Shown one piece after another: positions 1 to 5,126 of a DNA stretch of 5,967 nucleotides; the stretch's first letter is position 1; every line of letters starts with the position of its first letter. The notes under the pieces are model-generated. The model worked only from the letters and a program-made list of their open reading frames with translations. It was not told the DNA's origin and did not search any database. Both the position numbers and the translations under genes were made by a program. The DNA is from an uncultured Burkholderiaceae bacterium (lineage in GTDB: Bacteria > Pseudomonadota > Gammaproteobacteria > Burkholderiales > Burkholderiaceae_C). The DNA is taken from assembly GCA_938022295.1 (NCBI GenBank), contig CALIDR010000114.1:1-5967 (forward strand), given 5' to 3'.

Positions 1-708
1 GAGCGCGAGCGACGACGGCTCGGGCACGGCGGCGGCGTCCGCACGGCCGCCGAGCCACACCGCGACGTTGTCCAGCCCCCAGCTCTCGTCGTCGAGCCCC
101 TGGTCGAGCCAGCTTTCAAACCACAGGCCGAGGTCCGCGGCACCGTGGGCGAACGTGAACTCGAAGCGGTAGACGGCGTCCTGGACGTAGCTCGTGTGCT
201 GCAGGCCGTCGTGGAACCAGTAGCCGAGCGAGTAGCGCTCGGCGGCACCGGTCATCGGCGCGTTCGACGCCTCGGGGCCGAACGACTGGCCGGCCGGATT
301 GCCGTTGCTGAACGACTCGTCGAGCAGCGTCGGGCCGCCGACGACGCCGAACGCGAAGCGGTCGTCGCCGTAGGCGAACTCGCTCGAGCCCGAGTCGCCG
401 TCCCAGGTGCGGATCAGGTACAGGTCGAACGCGACGCGCACCCAGTCGTGTGCCGGCAGGCCGGCGAGGCCGAGCGTCACGCGGTCGCGGCCGCCGAATT
501 CGCCAAGGAAGCGGCGTTCGCCGAACGGATACGGCGTCGGCGTGGCGGACCTGGCAGTGGCCGACCATTCGGTGCCGACGGCACCCTGGAAGTCCTGCGC
601 GTAGTGCGGCAGAGGCGCGGCGACGGCGGCGCCGCCCGCGAGCAACACCGCGGCCGTGACGATTCGCAGGCGCGACCACGCGCCGAAGAAAGGATCAGGA
701 TGTGTCAT
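1..708 (-). CDS. PEP-CTERM sorting domain protein, secreted (3' end cut by window edge)
   Basis: Reading leftward from an ATG at 708, the frame stays open to base 1 (236 codons). The N-terminus (MTHPDPFFGAWSRLR) is followed by a hydrophobic stretch, IVTAAVLLAGGAAVAA, which is a clear signal peptide with likely cleavage at AVA-A. The mature part is rich in aromatic, Gly and Asp residues and looks like an all-beta, jelly-roll/concanavalin-like domain. It starts with YAQDFQG, has FDLYLIRTWDGDSG in the middle, and ends with DDESWGLDNVAVWLGG, a pattern I associate with ectodomains of other PEP-CTERM proteins. The last visible residues are VPEPSSLAL, the PEP-CTERM sorting motif (VPEP at bases 16-27). 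The missing 3' end should code for a transmembrane helix and an Arg-rich tail. Exosortase is known to process such proteins for surface or exopolysaccharide-linked display. An in-frame ATG at 732 would add MATPNNLG; neither start has a clear ribosome binding site. The ligand or enzymatic role is unknown. Confidence 0.87.
   Translation of the reverse strand, partial: MTHPDPFFGAWSRLRIVTAAVLLAGGAAVAAPLPHYAQDFQGAVGTEWSATARSATPTPYPFGERRFLGEFGGRDRVTLGLAGLPAHDWVRVAFDLYLIRTWDGDSGSSEFAYGDDRFAFGVVGGPTLLDESFSNGNPAGQSFGPEASNAPMTGAAERYSLGYWFHDGLQHTSYVQDAVYRFEFTFAHGAADLGLWFESWLDQGLDDESWGLDNVAVWLGGRADAAAVPEPSSLAL
16..27 (-). other. PEP-CTERM sorting motif (VPEP)
   Basis: On the minus strand, bases 27 to 16 read Val-Pro-Glu-Pro, followed by Ser-Ser-Leu-Ala-Leu up to the window edge. 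This is the classic beginning of a PEP-CTERM anchor, in which Val-Pro-Glu-Pro precedes a hydrophobic helix and a basic tail. It occurs about 200 residues after the signal peptide, right after a short Ala-rich linker (GRADAAA), as expected for this signal. The helix and tail lie outside the window, so the domain is only partly seen. Confidence 0.85.
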
Positions 709-796
709 GCCGAGATTGTTCGGCGTCGCCATGCGCGGCGGGGGCCGCTTGGTCGCCCGGCTGCGGCTCGCGTGACGCGGCTCACGGCGCACCGAC

Positions 797-824
797 GCCG
801 ACCCCCGCGAGCCCGGGGGTCGGC
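797..824. terminator. 11-bp perfect hairpin, likely terminator of the permease operon
   Basis: The arms GCCGACCCCCG (797-807) and CGGGGGTCGGC (814-824) are perfectly complementary around a 6-base loop, CGAGCC. It lies 52 bases past the stop codon of the dppC-like gene and before the PEP-CTERM gene on the same strand. No T-tract follows on either strand, so it is not a textbook intrinsic terminator. Such stem-only structures are common between genes in high-GC genomes. It could also be an mRNA 3'-end stabiliser or an element of the PEP-CTERM gene's leader. Confidence 0.5.
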
Positions 825-876
825 TCGCCGGCGTTCCGGCGCGTGCCGGCGCGCCGATCCCGCCGGTGAACGCGGC

Positions 877-1767
877 TCAGCGCGCCCGCGCGAGCTTCGG
901 GTCGAGCAGGTCGCGCAGGCCGTCGCCGAGCAGGTTCAGCCCGAGCACCGCGAGCGCGATCGCCAGCCCCGGCCACACCGCGAGCAGCGGGGCCTGGAAC
1001 ATCTGCACCTGCGCCTCGTTGAGCATGCGGCCCCAGCTCGGCTGCGGCGGCTGCGTGCCCAGGCCCAGGTCGCTCAGCGCCGCCTCGGCGAGGATCGCGA
1101 TCGCGAACTGGATCGTCGCCTGCACGATCAGCACGCTCGCGATGTTGGGCAGCACGTGGTCGAGCGTGATGCGCCACGCGCCCTTGCCGGCCGCGCGCGC
1201 GGCGAGCACGTATTCGCGCGCCCACACCGCGCGCGCCGAGGCGCGCGTGACGCGCGCGAACACCGGCACGTTGAAGATGCCGATCGCGACGATGCTCGTC
1301 ACCAGCCCCGGGCCGTAGATCGCGGTGAGCATGATCGCGGAGAGCAGCGCCGGGAACGCGAACGTGAAGTCGGCCGCGCGCATCACGACCTCGTCGACCC
1401 AGCCGCCGCGCGCCGCGGCGAGCGCGCCGAGCGCGACGCCGAACAGGACGCCGATGCCCACCGCGATGACGCCCACCGCGATGCTGTTGCGTGCACCCAC
1501 GAGGATCTGCGACGCGATGTCGCGCCCGAGGCTGTCGGTGCCGAGCCAGTGCACCGCCGACGGCGGCGCGAGCTTGTTCGGGATGTCGATCTCGGCCGGC
1601 GGGTACGGGCTCCACACCAGCGACAGCAGCGCCATGCCCACCAGCAGCGAGACCAGCAGCGCGCCGGCGACGAAGCTCGGGTGGCGCCGCGCGCGGCGCG
1701 CGAAGCCGCCGGACGCCGAGGACGCGGGGACGGGCGAGGCGACGGCGCCCATCGCGGGGTCAGGCAT
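877..1767 (-). CDS. ABC transporter permease, DppC/OppC-like
   Basis: This 296-residue inner-membrane protein is one of the two pore subunits of a peptide/opine/nickel-family ABC importer. After a short Pro/Ala/Ser-rich and basic cytoplasmic N-terminus (1-29) comes the OppC-type first membrane helix (about 31-52). The periplasmic signature HWLGTDSLGRD (73-83), typical of DppC/OppC/NikC proteins, is present. The permease core has helices at roughly 96-118, 133-150, 155-171, 211-230 and 262-281. The coupling loop (EAA motif) is EYVLAARAAGKGAWRI at 185-200, ending at LPN (206-208); it contacts the ATPase. Also typical are LSDLGLGTQPPQPSWG (231-246) and the C-terminal NLLGDGLRDLLDPK (278-291). 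The length is normal for the family. Its ATG overlaps the end of the dppB-like gene by 8 bases (ATGCCTGA), so translation is probably coupled; an ATG six codons in is an alternative start. The substrate cannot be read from the sequence. Confidence 0.94.
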   Translation of the reverse strand: MPDPAMGAVASPVPASSASGGFARRARRHPSFVAGALLVSLLVGMALLSLVWSPYPPAEIDIPNKLAPPSAVHWLGTDSLGRDIASQILVGARNSIAVGVIAVGIGVLFGVALGALAAARGGWVDEVVMRAADFTFAFPALLSAIMLTAIYGPGLVTSIVAIGIFNVPVFARVTRASARAVWAREYVLAARAAGKGAWRITLDHVLPNIASVLIVQATIQFAIAILAEAALSDLGLGTQPPQPSWGRMLNEAQVQMFQAPLLAVWPGLAIALAVLGLNLLGDGLRDLLDPKLARAR

Positions 1768-2722
1768 CGCCGGGCTTGAGCCGCGGGTCGACGAGCGCGT
1801 ACAGCACGTCGACGACGAAGTTGATCGCGACCACGATCGCCGCGAGCAGCATCACGACGTCGCGCACGACGACGAGGTCGCGGTTGGCGATGGCCTGGAA
1901 CACGAGGCGGCCGATGCCCGGCAGCACGAACACGCTCTCGACCACGATCGCGCCGGTGATCAGGTTGCCGAACTGCAGCCCCATGATCGTCAGCACCGGG
2001 ATCATCGCGTTGCGCAGCACGTGGCCCCACAGCACCTGGCGCTTCGTGAGCCCCTTGGCGCGCGCGGTGCGCACGTAGTCCTCGCGCATCGTCTCGAGCA
2101 CCGCCGAGCGGGTGACGCGCGCGAGGATCGCCGCCTGCACCGCGGCCAGCGACACCGCGGGCAGGATCAGCGCCTTCAGCCCCTCCCACGGCCCGCCGCC
2201 GTCGTCGCCGCTCCAGCCCGGGAAGCCGCCGGCCGAGACCCACTGCAGCTGCACCGCGAACAGCAGGATCAGCAGGATCGCGAGCCAGAAGTTGGGGATC
2301 GCCAGACCGAGCTGGCTCGCCGCCATCACGCCGGCGTCGCCGAGCGTGCGGTGGCGCGCCGCCGCGAAGACGCCGAGCGCGAGCGCGACGACCGTCGTCA
2401 GCCCCATCGCCAGCAGCGCCAGCGGCAGGCTGACCTGCAGCCGCTCGGCGATCAGCTCGGCGGTGGGCACGTCGTAGCTGTGGCTCACGGCGCTTTCGCC
2501 TCGCAGCCAGCCGCCGACCCAATCCAGGTAGCGCTCCAGCGGCGGGCGGTCCAGCCCGAGCCTCTTCTCCAGCGCTGCCAGCGACTCGGGCGTGGCCGTC
2601 TCGCCGAGGATCACCTGCGCCGCGTTGCCCGGCAGCAGCTCGAGCACCGCGAACACGATCACCGACGCCGCGGCGAGCGTGGCGACGAAGGCCGCGAAGC
2701 GCTTGAGCAGGAACAGGCTCAT
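1760..2722 (-). CDS. ABC transporter permease, DppB/OppB-like
   Basis: This 320-residue integral membrane protein is the partner pore subunit of a peptide/opine/nickel-family importer. The start MSLFLLKRF leads straight into the first helix (about 9-30), ending in LELLPGN, the usual DppB opening. A periplasmic segment (about 35-95) carries the family's LEKRLGLDRPPLERYLDWV pattern. Further helices lie at roughly 97-120, 132-156, 183-203, 245-262 and 287-310. The EAA coupling loop is EDYVRTARAKGLTKRQVLWG (214-233), followed by HVLRNAMIPV. FVLPGIGRL (265-273) and the terminal VDPRLKPGD are also family hallmarks. The usual 'GDLGxS' segment is replaced by GESAVS (75-80), a mild divergence. It is the first gene of a two-gene leftward operon that overlaps the dppC-like gene. 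No convincing Shine-Dalgarno sequence precedes the ATG, but no better in-frame start exists nearby. The substrate is unknown. Confidence 0.94.
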   Translation of the reverse strand: MSLFLLKRFAAFVATLAAASVIVFAVLELLPGNAAQVILGETATPESLAALEKRLGLDRPPLERYLDWVGGWLRGESAVSHSYDVPTAELIAERLQVSLPLALLAMGLTTVVALALGVFAAARHRTLGDAGVMAASQLGLAIPNFWLAILLILLFAVQLQWVSAGGFPGWSGDDGGGPWEGLKALILPAVSLAAVQAAILARVTRSAVLETMREDYVRTARAKGLTKRQVLWGHVLRNAMIPVLTIMGLQFGNLITGAIVVESVFVLPGIGRLVFQAIANRDLVVVRDVVMLLAAIVVAINFVVDVLYALVDPRLKPGDA

Positions 2723-2788
2723 CGAGGGCGACGATGATGCCGCAAGGCCCGCGGCCTAAGATCGGCGCGACCTCGGGGAGACCTCGCC
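2723..2788. promoter_or_regulatory. Divergent intergenic region between permease operon and aldehyde dehydrogenase
   Basis: These 66 bases separate the divergent starts of the dppB-like gene and the aldehyde dehydrogenase gene, so promoters for both must lie here or inside the neighbouring coding ends. It contains a short inverted repeat, AGGCC-CGC-GGCCT (2745-2757), which could be an operator. It is immediately followed by TAAGAT (2757-2762 counting the shared T), a weak -10-like match on the plus strand. No recognisable -35 box is seen. The compact arrangement suggests that one regulator may control both directions, but this is inference and no regulator gene is in the window. Confidence 0.4.
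2775..2780 (+). promoter_or_regulatory. Ribosome binding site of the aldehyde dehydrogenase
   Basis: GGGGAG lies 8 bases before the ATG at 2789 and matches the Shine-Dalgarno consensus well. It supports this start over the ATG at 2734/2737, which opens a different frame. Confidence 0.7.
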
Positions 2789-4246
2789 ATGCACGACATC
2801 GGCTTCGACACCGCGCGCATCCTCGTCGGCGGGCGCTGGCAGCCCGCCGCGGGCGGGCGCACGCTGACGCTGGTGGACCCCTCGCACGGCACCGCGCTGG
2901 CGCCGATCGCGCGCGGCGAGGCGGCCGACGTCGACGCCGCCGTCGACGCCGCTCAGGCGGCGCTGGCCGGCGACTGGGGGCGCCTCACCGCCGCCGAACG
3001 CGGGCGCGTGCTGCTGAAGACGGGCGCGGCCGTGCTCGAGCGGGCCGACGAACTCGCGCGGCTCGAGGCGCTGGACGTCGGCAAGCCGCTGAAGCAGGGC
3101 CGCGCCGACGCGCTGGCGCTGGCGCGCTATCTGGAGTTCTACGGCGGCGCGGCCGACAAGGTGACGGGCGAGACGATCCCGTTCGCCGACGGCTACACCG
3201 CGTTCACGTGGCGCGAGCCGCACGGCGTCACCGCCCACATCGTGCCGTGGAACTACCCGATGCAGATCATCGGCCGCAGCGTCGGCGCGGCGCTCGCGAT
3301 GGGCAACGCGTGCGTGCTCAAGCCCGCCGAGGAGGCGTGCCTGACCGCGCTCGCGTTCGCGCGCATCGCGCACGATGCCGGGCTGCCGGCCGGCGCGCTG
3401 AACGTCGTGCCCGGGCTCGGCGAGGAAGCGGGCGCGGCGCTGGCCGCGCACCCGGGCGTGCGCCACGTCTCGTTCACCGGGTCGGTCGCGGTGGGCACGC
3501 GAATCCAGGCCGCGGCGGCGGCCAACGCGGTGCCGGTCACGCTCGAGCTCGGCGGCAAGAGCCCGCAGATCGTGTTCGCCGACGCCGATCTCGACGCCGC
3601 GCTGCCCTTCCTCGTCAGTGCGGGCATCCAGAACGCCGGCCAGACCTGCTCGGCGGCGAGCCGCATCCTCGTCGAGCGGCCGCTGTTCGACACCGTCGTC
3701 GCGCGCATGGCCGAGCGCTACCGCGCGCTGCGGGTGGGCCCGGCGCTCGACGACCTCGACGTCGGGCCGCTGATCTCGGCGCGCCAGCGCGACGTCGTCG
3801 AGGGCTACCTCGCGCTCGTCGAGGGGTGCCGCGGCGCGCAGGTCGCCGCGCGCGCCTCGCTCGCGCCGGGCGCGCCGGCCGGCGGCTTCTACGTGCCGCC
3901 GACGCTGGTGGCCCACGTGCCGCCCGCGCACCGCCTGGCGCAGGAGGAGATCTTCGGCCCGGTGCAGGTCGTGATGCCGTTCGACGGCGAGGCCGACGCG
4001 CTCGCGATCGCCAACGGCACGCCGTACGGCCTGGTGGCCGGCGTGTGGACGCGCGACGGCGGGCGCGCGCTGCGCATGGCCCGGGCGCTGCAGTGCGGGC
4101 AGGTGTTCGTCAACAACTACGGTGCCGGCGGCGGTATCGAGCTGCCGTTCGGCGGCGTCAAGCACTCGGGCCACGGGCGCGAGAAGGGCTTCGAGGCGCT
4201 GTACGGCTTCTCGGTCGTCAAGACGGTGGCGATCCGCCACGGCTGA
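2789..4246 (+). CDS. NAD(P)-dependent aldehyde dehydrogenase (betaine-aldehyde-dehydrogenase-like)
   Basis: This 485-residue cytoplasmic enzyme oxidises an aldehyde to its carboxylic acid with NAD(P)+. It is full length for the ALDH superfamily and every hallmark is present: PWNYP (153-157) with the oxyanion-hole Asn155; KPAE (178-181) with the cofactor-binding Lys178; FTGS (229-232) of the Rossmann fold; ELGGKSP (253-259) with the general base Glu253; GQTCSAASR (284-292) with the nucleophile Cys287; EEIFGPV (386-392); and PFGGVKHSGHGREKG (453-467). The C-terminus FEALYGFSVVKTVAIRHG resembles betaine aldehyde, aminobutyraldehyde and gamma-glutamyl aldehyde dehydrogenase-like members, but the natural substrate cannot be fixed from sequence alone. 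Lys178 in KPAE does not by itself decide NAD over NADP. It is divergent from a peptide-type ABC permease pair, with which it may share a regulator, and it converges on the Nit-type gene. A good ribosome binding site (GGGGAG) supports the start. Confidence 0.95.
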   Translation: MHDIGFDTARILVGGRWQPAAGGRTLTLVDPSHGTALAPIARGEAADVDAAVDAAQAALAGDWGRLTAAERGRVLLKTGAAVLERADELARLEALDVGKPLKQGRADALALARYLEFYGGAADKVTGETIPFADGYTAFTWREPHGVTAHIVPWNYPMQIIGRSVGAALAMGNACVLKPAEEACLTALAFARIAHDAGLPAGALNVVPGLGEEAGAALAAHPGVRHVSFTGSVAVGTRIQAAAAANAVPVTLELGGKSPQIVFADADLDAALPFLVSAGIQNAGQTCSAASRILVERPLFDTVVARMAERYRALRVGPALDDLDVGPLISARQRDVVEGYLALVEGCRGAQVAARASLAPGAPAGGFYVPPTLVAHVPPAHRLAQEEIFGPVQVVMPFDGEADALAIANGTPYGLVAGVWTRDGGRALRMARALQCGQVFVNNYGAGGGIELPFGGVKHSGHGREKGFEALYGFSVVKTVAIRHG

Positions 4247-4251
4247 ACGCG

Positions 4252-4277
4252 GCGGCGCGCCCGGCGGCAGGCGCCGC
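4252..4277. terminator. Hairpin between convergent genes
   Basis: GCGGCGC (4252-4258) and GCGCCGC (4271-4277) form a 7-bp perfect stem, extendable by one G-U pair, around a 12-base loop. It fills the 30-base gap between the convergent aldehyde dehydrogenase and Nit-type genes and touches the Nit stop codon. A two-way terminator is plausible from its position. There is no T-tract, and self-complementary GC words are frequent in this DNA, so support is modest. Confidence 0.35.
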
Positions 4278-5095
4278 TACAGCCGCCGGTGGCCGAGCGC
4301 GGGCAGCTGCAGGCGCACCTGGCGCTGGCGCTCGGGATCGATCTCGGCGAGCACGACGCCGGGCCCCTCGTCGAGCACTGCGAGCACGTCGCCCCAGGGG
4401 TCGACGATCATGCTGTGGCCCCAGGTGCGGCGGCCGTTCTCGTGCCGGCCGCCCTGCGCGGCGGCGATCACGTGGCACTGGTTCTCGACCGCGCGCGCGC
4501 GCAGCAGCAGCTCCCAGTGCGCGCGGCCCGTCGTGTAGGTGAACGCGGCGGGCACGCTGATCAGGTCCAGCGGCTTGGTGTCGGCGTACGTCATCGCGCG
4601 GTACAGCTCGGGGAACCGCAGGTCGTAGCACACGCTCAGCCCGGTGCGCAGCCCGGCGGCGACGACCGTCACCGGCTCGCTGCCGGGCTCGAGCACGCGT
4701 GCCTCGTCGTAGCTCTCGCGGCCGTTGTCGAACGCGAACAGGTGCAGCTTGTCGTAGCGCGCCGCGCGCGTGCCCTCGGGCGTGTAGACGCAGCAGGCGT
4801 TGCGCACGCGCTCGCTGCCGCGCTGGCGGATCGGCAGCGTGCCGCCGATGATCCACAGCCGGTGCGCGCGCGCCTGGTCCGACAGGAACGCCTGAATCGG
4901 CCCGCCGCGGCCGCTGCCGTCGTCGGCCTCGGCGTGGGCGAGCTTGTCGGCCTCGGCGCCCATCAGGCAGAAGTACTCGGGCAGCGCGACGAGCTCGGCG
5001 CCCTGGCCGGCGGCGTCGGCGATCAGCGCCGCGGCATCGGCGAGGTTGCGCTCGACCGAAGGCGTCGAGACCATCTGCAAGGCGGCGATTTTCAT
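4277..5095 (-). CDS. Nit-type carbon-nitrogen hydrolase (nitrilase superfamily)
   Basis: This 272-residue cytoplasmic amidase belongs to the nitrilase superfamily, Nit1/Nit2-like branch; its best-studied members hydrolyse deaminated glutathione (metabolite repair). The catalytic triad is complete: Glu40 in ALPEYF, Lys116 in RYDKLHLF and Cys156 in SVCYDLRFPELYR. Also typical of the branch are the N-terminal KIAALQMVST, GGTLPI (84-89), AFTYTTGRAHWELLLRARA (184-202), and WGHSMIVDPWGDVLA (225-239). Length is normal and no residue is missing. The ATG at 5095 has a GAGGA ribosome binding site seven bases upstream (5103-5107). The gene begins 31 bases after the stop of the YhdP-like gene and is probably in one operon with it, an arrangement I recall from betaproteobacteria, where tldD often follows. 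Here a convergent aldehyde dehydrogenase follows instead. A broader amidase or omega-amidase substrate cannot be excluded. Confidence 0.94.
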   Translation of the reverse strand: MKIAALQMVSTPSVERNLADAAALIADAAGQGAELVALPEYFCLMGAEADKLAHAEADDGSGRGGPIQAFLSDQARAHRLWIIGGTLPIRQRGSERVRNACCVYTPEGTRAARYDKLHLFAFDNGRESYDEARVLEPGSEPVTVVAAGLRTGLSVCYDLRFPELYRAMTYADTKPLDLISVPAAFTYTTGRAHWELLLRARAVENQCHVIAAAQGGRHENGRRTWGHSMIVDPWGDVLAVLDEGPGVVLAEIDPERQRQVRLQLPALGHRRL

Positions 5096-5102
5096 CGGCG
5101 GG

Positions 5103-5107
5103 TCCTC
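5103..5107 (-). promoter_or_regulatory. Ribosome binding site of the Nit-type hydrolase
   Basis: On the minus strand the sequence GAGGA sits seven bases before the ATG at 5095. Together with the start of homology at MKIAALQMVS it fixes this start codon. Confidence 0.65.
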
Positions 5108-5126
5108 GGGCGGTGGGGGGAGAGGT

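Noticed and set aside
116..679. Minus-strand open frame of 187 codons inside the PEP-CTERM gene
   Set aside because: It is an Arg-rich frame shadow; the neighbouring frame carries the signal peptide, aromatic-rich ectodomain and VPEP motif.
145..1779. Plus-strand open frame of 544 codons opposite the PEP-CTERM and dppC-like genes
   Set aside because: The translation is an Arg/Ala/Glu/His-rich low-complexity string without domains. It lies antisense to two well-supported genes and crosses their intergenic spacer. This is the usual product of high GC content.
1325..2737. Plus-strand open frame of 470 codons opposite the permeases
   Set aside because: Its composition is rich in Arg, His, Asp and Gln with no recognisable motif, and it is fully antisense to the permease genes, whose membrane helices and EAA loops are clear.
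2769..2786. Direct repeat GACCTCG (2769-2775 and 2780-2786), spaced one helical turn apart
   Set aside because: Seven-base repeats are expected by chance in such biased DNA, and the second copy overlaps the ribosome binding site region. It is too weak to call an operator.
2756..4240. Minus-strand open frame of 494 codons opposite the aldehyde dehydrogenase
   Set aside because: It mirrors the coding strand of an enzyme with every catalytic motif intact; the antisense product is low-complexity and has no family features.
2734..4542. Plus-strand open frame of 602 codons overlapping the aldehyde dehydrogenase in another frame
   Set aside because: It is Arg/Ala/Gly-rich throughout and runs past the stop of the real gene into the antisense of the Nit-type gene; a frame shadow.
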